Positions 42,671-64,000 of a stretch of DNA of 64,000 bases are shown one piece after another. The stretch spans positions 62,001-126,000 of the forward strand of contig CAJNOI010000042.1 in NCBI GenBank assembly GCA_905250115.1, in the 5' to 3' direction. Below the pieces are notes generated by a model. The model was not told where the DNA came from, made no database searches, and saw only the letters and a list, made by a program, of their open reading frames with translations. The DNA comes from Adineta steineri. Lineage: Eukaryota; Rotifera; Eurotatoria; Adinetida; Adinetidae. How positions within the stretch are numbered: position 1 is the stretch's first letter; each line of letters begins with the position of its first letter. The translations under genes were made by a program, and so were the position numbers.

Positions 42671-43645
42671 ATTCAGTGGGAACAAAAACAGAAAAATCTA
42701 GAATACAGAATATGAATGTAAGTAATATACTTATCTCATACCTATGTGAAGATGAAAAGATGAAGATTATAATTCTCTCTGTATATTCGTATAAAAGCAC
42801 ACGCTATATATAGGATGGTGGAACACCCTGTGAGGGAAACAAGATGAGGAAAAGTCCCATAACATATAGAATCACATACATAAACGATAGGAGAGGAGAA
42901 ATCCATATAACATAACGAAAGGAAAAATCCATGAACGATATAGAGAGAACGAGAACACATAGAAGAGGAGAAATCACACTATATGTCATATATGTATATG
43001 TAACAACAGAACGAAAGAAACTATACATATATGACGTGAGAAAAAGGTGATGATACCACCTAACACCTACATACATTCTAAATTAACGCATCTTAATTAT
43101 ATGTAATAAATCTGAAACACAATAATAAATACGACAGATGTTTTTAATATCTTGCTTAGACTAAATTAGCAAAATCCGCTTCCAAATATTTTTGTCTCTG
43201 ACAAAAGCAACAGTAAAACAAACATGAATATGACAAACCAATATGATCCCATCCTCTCCATCATATTAAAGCATAGTTAATCCTCTATAAAGAACATCTA
43301 GTATGTACAGGTAACATAAGCATACTATCTAAATAGTATATGTGTCGCCACACATAAGTAGCATATGAATTGATGTTGAAATTATCCGTCAACTGTTTAG
43401 TCAGACAATCTTGATGGAGGGTGTAGATGTGAAAATATGATATAAATTTCCTAATCAAACCCTCATCAATACTCTCGTTCGACGTGACAATCGTATAAGC
43501 CGCATGTACTTTTTCGATAGAACAAAATATGATAGAATTTATTAAAATAGTAACTGTTTGAACTAATAATGTACAAAAAATCTTGAAAAATTTATTCGTT
43601 TTCTTTCACTTCAACAATTTAATTATATGTTCAATAAGTTGTCAT
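42671..43645. other. Noncoding region with degenerate repeats
   Basis: 42830-43060 contains degenerate copies of GGAGAAATCCATATAACATA-like text (about 45-60 base spacing). A decayed telomere-like repeat follows at 43408-43473. Frames here are low-complexity and unsupported. Confidence 0.45.
43408..43473. repeat. Telomere-like inverted repeat, decayed
   Basis: ATCTTGATGGAGGGTGTAG on the left and AACCCTCATCAATACTCTC on the right. It keeps the ATCTTGA terminus but little of the TGTGGG periodicity. Confidence 0.5.
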
Positions 43646-45388
43646 TTACGGATTGATTTTAAGAACTTTACCAACAGCAATAGTATGATCTTTTTCGCGT
43701 AAGATAAATCGACCGAGTTTAGGAAAATTTTTAAAAGTTTCAATACAAATCGCAGCATTCGGATCTGATAATTCGAAACGAACAATAGCTGTTTGATCTT
43801 GTTCGATAAAAGGCATAGTTAATGACGTTTTATTGCCAGTTTTACGATCAATTAAACAGATTAATTTTTTCAATTCAACTTTCACCACAGTTGTATAAAG
43901 GTGAAGTATAGCTGAATAACCTATGGTTATGATTGAATCGTAATCGATGATTGCAACCTTAAAACAATATCGTATAAATAATGTAATTTTCTCATTCAAT
44001 AAAAATCATCACTTGAGCATCAAATACTCTGGCCACATGACACGGCTCATGAATCATATCACATAAAACAAAACCAGATGAAATTTCCTATAAATTGATA
44101 GTATCAAAAACAAATCTATGAAATTAACTAGACACTTACTTCTTCTTCAACATTTTTTAATTTCAATCGAACATTCTCACCACATACACAAGAATCTGTT
44201 TCAATGCCTTCATAATAAATATTTGACACTTCAACACGTGTTCGATTAGGCATGATCAGGCAGCGATCACCGACTCGGACGTGACCGGATTCGATTCTGC
44301 CAAGAGCAATCACACCCATATCCTACATATTAAATGTTAAATCTCAACAATAAAAAACATATCAATATCTAATATACATACTTTATATCGTTCGACGATA
44401 TTCATTCGAAGACAGCCATTAATATTTCGATCAAACGCTGGCAATCCATCCAAATATTCGATAAACGTTGGTCCACTGGAAAAAAAAGCATATTACTCTG
44501 ACTATCTAGTTTATCATTAATTAACGATTACTTACGTATACCAAGGCAAAACTTCTACTCCTGGATGTTCAACAAGCATTGCTCCACTCATTCCACTGCA
44601 TGGTATAAAAATAGTATCTTTCTCAGGTTTAAAACCACATGTTTTAAGATAGGGTAATAATTTTCCTTCAATTTCTCGATATCTTGCTTCATTCCATTTA
44701 ACAGTTGGATCATCCATTTTATTGATGAGAACAATTAAATTACGAACGCCGGCTGTTTTTACAAGCATTGCATGTTCACGTGTTTGACCACCACGTTCAA
44801 ATCCTGTTTCGAATTCACCTTTTCTTGCTGATATTACCTAAAAGAATTGAATTACTAATAAAAAAAGATTTCGAAGATTAATAACGAACAAGAATGGCAA
44901 TGTCTGCTTGTGATGCTCCTCCGATCATATTTGGAACGAAATATCGATGGCCAGGTGCATCCAAGATGGTGAAATGTTTTGTTCGTGTTTCAAACCAAGC
45001 TCGTCCGACTTCGACTGTTATCCCTCTCGCACGTTCTTCTTCATTAGTATCTAATACATACGCAAAGGACCACGAATCACGTGCTCGATCATGTGCTTCA
45101 TGTTGATATCTTTCTAAGGTACGTTGATCAACTTGTCCAGTAAGATATCTTCAAAATAAAATCAAGATAATTTTATCAGTCAAATTTTAATTGTAAATGA
45201 TTCACTTACAGTAATTGTCCACCAATTGTTGATTTACCAGCATCGACATGACCACAGAAGAGAATATTGACGGGTTCTTTCGTTCGATCAGTTGCATTTA
45301 TACTCAACGCAGAAAAATTTAATGTCGTTGTTGATATGGGTAGTTTTTCGTCAACGCATTGATTGTCGTTCTTCTTAGACTCGTCCAT
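43646..45388 (-). CDS. GSPT1 (eRF3): Eukaryotic peptide chain release factor GTP-binding subunit (eRF3)
   Basis: Seven exons (45388-45210, 45148-44890, 44837-44536, 44475-44382, 44322-44140, 44087-44013, 43957-43646) give 467 residues. The GTPase motifs are intact: G1 GHVDAGKST, switch I region [14 protein letters not shown]3 DAPGH, G4 NKMD. The eRF3-specific stretches [47 protein letters not shown] and the C-terminal [20 protein letters not shown] are clear. eRF3 binds eRF1 and couples GTP hydrolysis to translation termination. Only about 37 residues precede the GTPase domain, where most eRF3s have a long N-terminal region that binds PABP. Two introns use weaker donors (GTTCGT, GTGATG). Confidence 0.95.
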
Positions 45389-46825
45389 TGCACTTGTTTT
45401 TCTATATTTAATTTGTTTAACATGATAAACAACATTACTGCCTTTTATACAACATAAATTTCGTTACAAACATTTGCACATGTTATTACACCTTGCGAAA
45501 TATGTCGAAATTACATGAAAGAACGTAAGAAAAGGAAGCAACAGAATCATATAAATATAGTTATTGCAGTCTGTGGACGGAGTGACTTTGTTGTAAAAAA
45601 ACCACATTATGAAAGATTGTTTTATATTAATTCAGACACATAAAAAAAATATTCTATGATCATTTCGAAAAAAATTGTTATATTAAAATAAAATAAGCTC
45701 ACTTATCTTTATATTGATTATACTTTATTTTATCTCATTCTATTTAAAGATCTAATCAAAATTAATTTATAATAATGATGTGTCAAGAAATATTTCTAAC
45801 AGGTTAGATTGATCTTTTATACAAATAATGAAAATGTAATTGTGTCAACACACAATAAAATGAAAATACACGTGAAAGTTAAGAATGTATGATCTTACAT
45901 GATTCATCATTCAAATATCGATAAAACTTCTTTTTTATTATTTTAAATTCCTCTATTCTCATACTGTTTTTTGAAATCTGATTGTACGATTAATTAGTTT
46001 TTTTCAAAAAACATGTCAATACAAATAATGTTGAAAAAAAAAGCTGAATTATTTATTCATTCAACATAAAATAAATTTGTAATTCTAAACAAGTTCAAAT
46101 TAAATATTTATATCCATTTAATAATGAGAACAAGTCATTGAAGTGTTAACTTTGTTTCTTTTGTCTTTCACATTGAATCAATGTCAAATAAAATTAATCT
46201 TGTCATATACATAAACAAAAAGAATGTTTCGTTGATCATATCACGCGAAACATTTTCTAGTTAATTAACATAATTATTCTCTATAAAAACTCTTTCAATA
46301 TTCTATTGAAACAAAAAAAAATCATCTCCATTTATCTAATCATCTGTTAAACACATGTGATAACCTTGATAATACCAAAGAGAAAAAAAATATCTTACAC
46401 ATCGATCGATAGCATAAAGAATTAAGATCAAAAAGATACAGAATTGTATCAATAAATAAACTCAATTGTATATACATATTTCTAAGATCAACAGACAAAA
46501 AAAAAGAAAAAAAAGAAAAAGAATGACTGAATAGTTTGATTTTCTGATCATATAGATGATGACAGACATACCATCATCACTCGTTGTGTCAATCATGATA
46601 GTATGTTTATATATATATATATCTAAGCGTGTGAGTGGCTTCACAATAAGACACGCGTTAATTTCTGTAATTGGTGATGAAACACACACACACACATACG
46701 TAGATATACAAACGCATACATTAGGCGAAAGGTATTATTCCATCTATTATTTAATCTACATAGTAAAAAAAACACATGATGGATGTGACCTTGCTTTCAA
46801 GATAAAGAAAAAAAAGAGATGAAGA
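45389..46825. other. AT-rich intergenic region
   Basis: No genes seen. Microsatellites include (TA)n near 46607-46622 and (CA)n near 46682-46697. Confidence 0.5.
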
Positions 46826-47848
46826 TTAATTATTATTGTTTGTATTATTGTTCGTACGTCGTGTTGTTCCTGTCATCGGTGACAAAGACAAGTGAGGATA
46901 AAAGAATGGTAACTGATCATTGTTGTTTAACATCAATGGTGGTTTTAAATATGGATGAAAACGATGATGATTATGATGTTGTTGTTGTTGTGGATGAATA
47001 GAACTTGTTTTTCCTGTTGATGATGTATGACTATGTCGTAAATGTTCAACAAGTTCATCAGCTGAAGAAAATCTTGCATTACATGAAAACCAATGACATA
47101 TATATGGTTGACTATTAACTGAAGCAGCAAGTATATGTCGAACTGTTTCACATTGTAAACAACCTGGAACTGTACATGGTGTTGAAAATGAATGTTGTTG
47201 ATGTTGTTGCTGCTGCTGCTGTTGTTGTTGCTGTTGTTGTTGTTGTTGAGCAGCTAAATAAGCAAGAGAAGAACGAAGAAGTAACGCTGCGGTAGTTGTC
47301 GTCGGGTCAAATAATGGTGGTAAATGGGTTGATAATGGATTTGACTCGACGAAAGACGAGGTTGGTAGAATAGTACTGGGTTTCACTGGAAGTGTTGACT
47401 TTTTATTTGTAATCGTACTATTTGTCTGTGAGGGTGATGAGCGTTTAGTTGATGACAACGATTTGTCACTATTAGATGTTGATGAAAGAATGGACGAAGA
47501 TTTAGTGACGAGAGATGTGATAATGGGCGGAGCTGTATTAGGTAGCAATGATGTATTTAACGAAAAAGATGAAGATGATGATGAAGGAGGTGATGGAGAA
47601 TCTTTTCCAATGCTTGAACATGTTTGAGCAAGAAGAGCTAATGGACTTTGACTTGAATCATACTATTATTTTAAATTAAAAAAATAAATTTTGTTTAATT
47701 AGAAAATTAAGAGAAGAAAAAAAAAGGATTTTCGCTTTTTTTTTTTTAAATTACATACTGAAGTTGTTGAAGAGGAAAGAGATGTATTATTCAGTGGTTG
47801 TAAATAATCCGGTTTTAAATAAGCACTCGTAGCAGTTGTGGAAGACAT
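46826..47848 (-). CDS. NET-family zinc-finger transcription factor (Noc/Elbow, ZNF503/ZNF703-like)
   Basis: Two exons (47848-47759, 47662-46826) give 308 residues. Exon 1 has YLKPDYLQPLNNTSLSS, matching the family's LxPEYLQPL motif. Exon 2 opens with DSSQSPLALLAQTCSSIGKD, matching the signature KSPLALLAQTCSQIGKP. After a Ser/Thr-rich stretch come a polyglutamine run (about 15 Gln, CAG/CAA mixed), a CTVPGCLQCE motif and one C2H2 finger ICHWFSCNARFSSADELVEHL with HRHSH-type histidines. In flies and vertebrates these proteins act as developmental repressors, often with Groucho. The tail is His/Asn-rich. Confidence 0.9.
47217..47263. repeat. Polyglutamine-coding CAG/CAA repeat
   Basis: On the minus strand an interrupted CAG/CAA run encodes the Gln tract of the NET-family protein, and the same sequence on the plus strand reads GTTGTTGCTGCTG. 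Confidence 0.8.
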
Positions 47849-50800
47849 ATTTCGTTTTTTATTGTTGATAATAATAATGATGATGATCGCTTGTTGTTTT
47901 TGTTGTTATTTGTAATCTTTATCTACAAAGTCAATGAATAAATGAATGAAAGCTTTTCCTAGTTTCCTCTCATTTCTCTCTCTCTCTCTTCTTCTCCCTC
48001 TCTTTCTCTTTCTGTTTTTTTTCCTTCCTTACGCTCTCATTTTTCTCTATTCGACTGTCAAGCGTACACGAGAAAGAGAAGAGATTTGTGTGTGTGATAA
48101 ATGATGATCATGCTTGAGACCTCCAAGCGAGTATATATACACCGCTGCTTGACACATGCCAATTATAGAGCAAGCAAGCAAGAAGAGAAGAGAAAAAGAT
48201 GAGTGATGACAAGAATGAAAAGAGATGCCATCCATTCTCTTTCTTTCTAATCTTCTCTGATGATGACGATGTAGCGTGCTACATTCTGTCTCTCTCTCTC
48301 TCTCCCTCTCCCTCTCCTTCTCCCTCGCTCTTGCTGTCTATGTTTCCTTCACACTATCATACATGTATATGCATCGATCAACTGTCAATCGTTTCAAATC
48401 GATAGATATACATAAAGGAAGAAATGATAAACGAAGGCGCATTCATACTTACACGCGATTGATGTCAATGTATGTTTTACAAATATAGTTCATTAAACGT
48501 CAAATAGAAATGAATTGAAAAAGATATGTTATTTGATTAATAGATCGCTTTTTAAAAATAAACATTAATCACTACTCACATATGTTTTTTTGTATTCAAA
48601 AGATTTGACAGGAGGTGGTAATGAAAACAGATAGAATACTTATAGAAAAAAATTATCTTTCAATCGATCTTATTATTAAATATGTTAAATAAAAAAATAT
48701 ATTTATGATAAATGTTCTCATCAAAAATAAAATATAATTTAAATGACATCTGTCATGGAAAATGAACATTACGTCTTATAATTAAGTTTCAAGATAATAA
48801 TCTATTATTTTTTCAATACTTAATTCTACTATAAGATTGTTAACTTAATGAGATTTTATATCAGTTTTGAGTTGTAGTATAAATAATATTGTATCGTCTA
48901 TATATATATATATATATAACGAAAGAAACAACACAAAAAAAAGAAAGATCTGTAATAGTAAATCGCACCATTTTAATGATGAATGTCGACAGTTGTGACA
49001 AAAGAGGCGAAGTACGCTATCGACTTGTCATCGCAACTAGATGACCGACTGATGATGATAATGATAATGATGATCAGTCGACTTTACTGATGACATAAAA
49101 CATGCACATAAAGATACATGCATGTCTGTATATCGATTGTCTCGACATGCGCATGATCATCATCATCGGTCGCTCATTTGTCACTCACCCACACGAATGA
49201 TGATCTTGATCGATCGCACAGCATATGAGATTTCACATCACGTTAGTACAAACGAGCCGAGCTCTCATCATTTATCATCAATCGTTCTGTGTATGTCGTA
49301 ATAACAATATTCTGACAAGCAGAAAGCAGTCAGGCAGCGGGAGAATGATTTATCGACGAACGATGGCGATGATGATGATGCGAAACATGACCTATCTCGA
49401 CAAGCGAGAAAGCAAGCAAGCGAAAAGAACAAAAGAGATGTAAATGAGATAATGATAAATGAAGGAGTCGAATATATGTATGTATGTATATAGATACATA
49501 TATATATATATATATATATATCTTTGTTTCAATGAAGACAGACAAAGAGAAGTCTAATAAGAATAGGAAAAATATTTGAAAAGCCTTGACAAAAAGAAAC
49601 ACAAAGAATAATAGACATAGACAAAGGATTTGATTTCATAATTTATTATTAAATATTAATTGTAACTGTCAAATGTTATCATGATTTTTATACAAAAAAA
49701 AAACTAAAATAAAAGAGAAATGTATTTTCTTATATATAGGTTAATATTTAATGGTAAACAAAGATTTCATTCAGATATATATGTGTATAGTCAATCTTTA
49801 ACAAAAGATATTTTCTGATACAAATCGATTTTTCTCTTTTTCTAGTCATTTGACACTTCATTTCACTCATATTTCCTTTTCGCTATGTTTTATGACAAGC
49901 AAGTATATACATTGACGTTGACGACGATGTCCGATATCTATCTTGCTAAATGATTGTTGTCGCTCCATCTGTATATTTGTTCTTTCATATGACAACGATG
50001 TGCTCTCGTTCTAATCGATGCTGACAAATACATTAGGATACACCCCAGCAACCTCAATTAGAACATAGGCACGTATAGATATATATATATATGCATGCAT
50101 ACATTGCTGTCCGAACCGATTACATGCGTGTATGATGCGATGTGATTCGATTCATAAGTCATCTCATCAACACGATCTAAATATGAAGCGACTTTTTGTC
50201 CTTGTCTATTTTTTATATGATGATGATGATGACGATGATCATATTCGACACTTATGTGAAGTGAACATTACATGGCTGACTCTTCCTGCCGCCTTGTCAG
50301 CTTTGCTCACTCTATACATATCAACACGACATGCTTCATCTCTTTCGTTGTTCTATACACATCAATTAGTATTGATATGTCTATGTCGACAACAAACTAA
50401 AGAACAAAGAGCAAACCGCTTCTACTTATTTTTGATGTATAGTTGAAAGTAATGAGACTATACATACATATTCATTACAATTAAAATGAACAAGATAAAA
50501 CATTGAGTCCATATGAAAGTATGATATTTATATAATTGAATTATAAAATTTCATTCAATCTTTTCTCAATATCTTTTAAATTAGTAAATTTTCTTTTTTT
50601 TATCAAATATTTCTTCACAAGAAAAATAGAGGATGGATTTTGTCATACACTTAAAGTTAATATTATTAAGTCTACACGAATAAATTGATGATCGTTTTAT
50701 TTGATATTTAAGAAAAGGCTGTCAATGAGACATACACATAATTTGATGTGATCAAAATGACTATATAGACTAGACGTTCGTTTCCTAAAGTGGAAGTATA

Positions 50801-51220
50801 TCAAAGTAATGTTGTATCGATGTTGTCTTTCATTCAATAAGAGAAAATAAATATATTTTAGTAATTGAACTTCTGATTAAAAGAAAAGAAAACTTTTTCG
50901 TTAATGCATTTGTATTTTTCAAAATGTTTTTTTCGAAAGTAATAACATGCCTATTGATTATGGTTGTTAGTTCAATCTTGCTTTACGAGAAAACATCAAT
51001 ATAGACGACATGTCAGAAAAGTAGTATGGTTATAATATGATTGGGAAAAATTCTTACTGATGTCGCTTGCAGATGAACACTGCAAAAGTGTCGCCCTCTG
51101 ATTTTCTATTCTTTCCGAGTATTTGTATCCTAGCAATGAAACAATTAATGGTGATAAAAGTGACACTCCGTAAGTTTGTCAATTTATTATTTAATTGTCG
51201 ATAATTTGTATTTAAAAAAA
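47849..51220. other. Long noncoding upstream region of the zinc-finger gene
   Basis: At about 3.4 kb this is the longest gene-free stretch. It contains a TATA box for the zinc-finger gene, CT-rich (48283-48325), (TA)n (48899-48918, 49497-49521) and GATGAT tracts, and is less AT-rich between about 48950 and 50450 than other spacers. ORFs such as 50132-50446 are low-complexity and unsupported. Developmental enhancers are a reasonable inference. Confidence 0.5.
48131..48140 (-). promoter_or_regulatory. TATA box for the NET-family gene
   Basis: GTATATATAC is followed on the minus strand by GC-richer sequence and a CT/GA-rich leader. It lies about 285 bases before the ATG at 47848. Confidence 0.45.
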
Positions 51221-60676
<9,456 letters not shown>

Positions 60677-60797
60677 TTATATGTTTTGATATAACTTCAT
60701 ATTTTTAGTATTATTATTATTATTGTTGCTTTTGTCTAATCTATATGTAATTTGATGTGCTTATTGTAACAAAACAATGTTTTAGATAGAAAAAAAA

Positions 60798-62532
60798 ATG
60801 AATCGTTTTGGAGATCCATCTATTGTATCTCATTATCAGTTTACACGTTCATCAGGAGCAACATCTCGACCACAATCAAGTTTACCATCTAAGGATGCTG
60901 TTACTGATATGTTTAATGTTGGTATTGATAATCGAAATCAACTTCATAGATCTGATTCACCAGTATCATCATCATCAAAACGAATTGTTCGACATCCAGT
61001 ACATATTCCAACAGCTTCAGTTGTAGTTTCGCCTCCAATTCTTAATGAACGAAGTTCAACACCAGATCAAAATCTAACTCCTGATCGACCATCATCAGCA
61101 TTTGTAAGTTCACGTTTTACTCATTCAATGCCAGTTCGATTGAAATCTACTGCTATATTAATACCAATATCAAGTAATGCAGAACCAATATCATATCAAA
61201 ATTTTCCAAAACATAATCATGAAAAACGAAAAGTAGCAAATGATAAGAAACGAAAAAAACAACAAAAACAAATGTTTTTCGATAGACAATCTGAAACAGA
61301 AACATGGCATCGTTTAAGACGATCATTAGTTGAACTTAAACGTCTAGCAGCAACACAAGATATTCTTATTAGTCCAAGTATGTCACGTTTTCATTGTGAT
61401 GGATATACATGTACAACACTGAAAGAAACTATCAATGAACAACAAGAAGAGAAAAAAGCAGCTTCGTTCAAATCAGAATCAGGTACAATATTTCGTATTA
61501 TTTAATTGTTCGTTACATAAGTAGATATGAAGAATATTGTTTTCTATAAAAGAAAGTTTACCTAATTATAATTGATTTTCGTTTAATAAAGGTATGTCAT
61601 CATCATTTGGTGCTGTTTATTCTTCTCGTGAATTACCTCGATCAAATGTCATAACATCTAAAGGTACACTTTATCGTTCTTCACTATCAAAACGGCCAAC
61701 AGAACTTTATCCAAAAATAGTATTCGAACCATTACTTGTTGCATCAAAACCAATACATTATGTTACTGATAAAAGCAATCCACCAATAAAATCAAGATTA
61801 AAACCACCTGCAACAGCACCATCTCGTTCTCATTCAAATTATACTATTGGATCATCTTCTGAAGAAAAACAACCTGATGTATTCATAACTGATCATTCTA
61901 ATGATGATAATCGTTCTCTACCATCAACACCACCACCTCCACCTATAACTAAAACTGATCAAGATATTCCACCTCGTAAAATAGTAACACCAATATCAAC
62001 ACGGATGAGACCTCCATCAACTCTTCCAATAAATTCAACAATAAAATTAAAATCTCAAGTTGCACGTTGTCGTAGCGCTACAGAAAGTAAATCTTCATAT
62101 ACACCAATGAATAAAAATAATCCACGTTTTATAATAATTGCTGATGAAGAACATCGTATTGAAAGTTGGTATCATCAATATCCATTTGTTCTTAGTGATG
62201 ATTTAATATCATCATTTGAATCTAAACAATCACAACAAAAAGTAACTATATCAGCTTATTTTATTGATGATTTACAAATGTCAAATCCAAATATAACAGC
62301 TAAAACATTTCTTCAAGGTAAACCATTTCATATAAATAATGATTGGAAAAAATATGATGTGATTTTTATATCAAATAATATTTATGAACAAGTTATGATT
62401 TATTTAAAAACAATTGTTAATTTAATGAAATCATCAGGAAAAATTGTTAAAATTTATCAGATTAAACATGATGAAGATTTAAAGAAACAAGTCAGAAATA
62501 TATGTAAACAACTACAACAACAAAATATTTAA
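60798..62532 (+). CDS. Mostly disordered protein with a C-terminal globular domain, family unknown
   Basis: Two exons (60798-61482, 61592-62532) join in phase into 541 residues, starting at AAAAAAATG only 120 bases after the EML stop codon. Residues 1-130 and 250-400 are Ser/Pro/Thr-rich and disordered, including PSTPPPPPITKTDQ and RMRPPSTLP. A basic, probably helical part lies near 140-190 (EKRKVANDKKRKKQQKQMFF). The last 130 residues look folded: PRFIIIADEEHRIESWYHQY, YFIDDLQMSNPNI, KKYDVIFISNNIYEQV. The alternating strands there hint at a Rossmann-like or BRCT-like fold, but I do not recognise it. Closeness to EML is typical of this compact genome. Confidence 0.75.
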
Positions 62533-63547
62533 ACAACTTTACTTTTTTGTCATTTCATTTATTTGTTTGTCTTCTAATAATATTTATTCGAATATTTTCA
62601 TATATACATATATATATATTTATATAGAAAATTATTATTATGATCGATAGGATAAGTCAATATTAATGAGGTTGTTACTATAAAGTAACTATTCATTGTT
62701 GTCTTATTTTAAATTCATACTAACAGAAAAAATAGTTGTAAATTTATATATGGTAGATTCAAGACAATGATTAGTTGCCGTTCTTTGACAAACTGATTTT
62801 AAGTTTGATGTCATCATCAGTGCATATGAAAAGAAATGCATTTTCATATTTTCCATTCACATATATCTTCTCTTTCTGTTTTGCTAGTTTCACCATCTCT
62901 CTAATTGCATCACTCTTCTTTTGCTAAGCTGGATGGTCATTGCCCAGCTTCATCTTTGTCCTTGCGAAGTATATATATATAGCGCTGGTCTCTTTGCAAT
63001 AAATCATTCCGATCTTCCGATAGGAATGCACACTCAGACATATAGTGTTGCATAGTGTTTGTCTTTTACTGATCTAAACAAAGTTGTGTAGAATGATCTA
63101 CACCACATGAATCTTTTTCTTTATTGAATACAAATACCTCAAAAGATACAAATTCATATCTAAATCTATTTTTAAGCAATATGTGAATTATAGTGCATTT
63201 CTGATATCTCGTTTATTCATTTTGCACTACACAAATAGTTAATTAAACTTTTTTTTAAAATAAATTTAGCATTGAATTTTAAAGCATTAAAGCTATGATA
63301 GTATTATCAAGCAATCTAATTAGAAGCTTCTTATTAGTGAATCAACACATGTTTTTAAACATTTCCCAATTCATGATTAGAATTCTTTTCGACAAAAAAA
63401 ATAAAAGTTAAACAAAAAATAAAATGCGTGAATAATTAAAAACTATAATGTTCAATAGAAAAATAAAATTTAGTCCAAAAGGAATTGATGATTGTATATA
63501 ATCGATCAAAGTCTTTGCTCTATTTTATAATCGAATATTTTATTTAT
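62533..63547. other. Intergenic region
   Basis: It contains (TA)n runs at 62600-62625 and 62968-62982 and a short hairpin AAGCTGG/CCAGCTT near 62924-62951. A TATATATATAGCGC context near 62970 could be a core promoter, but no transcript is evident. Confidence 0.4.
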
Positions 63548-64000
63548 TTAATGATCTTTCACTCCACTTCTTCTACCTGCTATGATCGGTTGTTGATCAG
63601 TATCGTCAATATGACTTTCATTAATTGAACTACCTGGACTATTTGGCGTTGATTGAAATTTAAAATCTTCTATTTTTAATCGTCGAGATTTAATATAAAG
63701 AAATAATGCAAATATAGCTAAAGTTAAACCAAATGGTGACAAGAAAAATGCTAATTTATATGATGCTGTTGTAACGAATGCCCAAAATAAAATAAATAAT
63801 AATGAATAAACAAATAAAATATAAACAGTAAATATTCGAATATGACGATCACAACGAGATTCAGTTAAATTTAAACTTGATTGAAGTTGATTATAACGAT
63901 AATAACATGATGAACATAAACATAATGTTAACGGATATAAAAATAAAGCTAACTGAAAATAAATAAATAAATATTTTATTTAAAACTTATTCAATTTCAA
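63548..64000 (-). CDS. 3' end of a multipass membrane protein (partial)
   Basis: The last coding exon spans 63952-63548, after an acceptor TTTTCAG; the rest lies beyond the window. It encodes LALFLYPLTLCLCSSCYYRY, a second helix VYILFVYSLLFILFWAFV and a third FLSPFGLTLAIFALFLYI, followed by a hydrophilic tail (QSTPNSPGSSINESHIDD) ending VKDH. The short loops between helices are typical of a small multispan protein. The family cannot be judged from this part. Confidence 0.6.

Noticed and set aside
42742-43076. Minus-strand frames rich in Phe, Tyr and Ser
   Set aside because: They follow degenerate repeats and lack any start context, splice signals or domain.
46462-47001. Plus- and minus-strand frames around the zinc-finger 3' end
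   Set aside because: They are shadows of the NET-family coding exon or of TA and CA microsatellites.
48199-48488. Overlapping Ser/Leu and Pro/Ser frames
   Set aside because: They translate a CT-rich simple repeat.
50132-50446. 104-codon frame with an Asp run
   Set aside because: The Asp run is a GAT microsatellite; there is no splice or homology support and the composition is that of the surrounding spacer.

Overview
The window reads as nuclear DNA of a bdelloid rotifer (a Rotaria- or Adineta-like genome). The grounds are strong AT richness, compact genes with many 45-70 bp GT-AG introns, large rotifer-type F-box and leucine-rich-repeat families, and many dispersed stretches resembling the bdelloid telomere repeat TGTGGG. 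Species assignment is inference. No rRNA, CRISPR array, LTR or virus-derived element was recognised, and I could not screen reliably for tRNAs.

Layout. 283-4607 (minus) is a seven-exon gene joining an MJ1316 domain, an EEP nuclease-type domain, a 2H phosphoesterase and a poly(A)-polymerase module, probably an RNA-end processing enzyme. 5538-7764 is an LRR gene built of one 28-residue repeat per 84-nt exon and ending in a zinc-finger-like tail. 8606-9265 is a secreted, probably GPI-anchored Cys-rich protein. 10378-12798 is a second LRR protein. 13365-15104 (F-box) and 15114-16169 (DUF4419) converge with 9 bp between their stop codons.

16.2-25 kb is accessory and repeat-rich. It holds a perfect 304-bp palindrome inserted into one copy of a duplicated segment whose other copy preserves the empty site, a tiny hydrophilic gene beside a broken relative, a multipass membrane protein, a 66-aa gene with a 5'UTR intron, and two paralogues (22344-23113, 23845-24726) whose first coding exon is only 7 nt.

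25-45 kb carries two related four-pass membrane proteins (25354-26079 and 32893-34130, the latter with a hairpin element forming almost a whole intron), a broken and an intact rhodopsin-type GPCR, an acyl-carrier-like small protein, a secreted serpin, a three-exon F-box protein, a secreted Cys/His protein (39868-41032), an F-box + LamG-like protein, and eRF3 (43646-45388).

46-64 kb holds a NET-family (Noc/Elbow/ZNF503/703) zinc-finger gene with an unusually long noncoding upstream region, a complete triple HELP-WD EML5/6-type microtubule protein (51221-60676), an unrecognised mostly disordered protein, and the 3' end of a membrane protein.

The main structure unexplained by genes is a dispersed family of short inverted repeats whose arms are TGTGGG-like. 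There are about a dozen good copies plus decayed ones, all with the G-rich arm first and the C-rich arm second, and several bounded by ATCTTGAG/CTCAAGAT.
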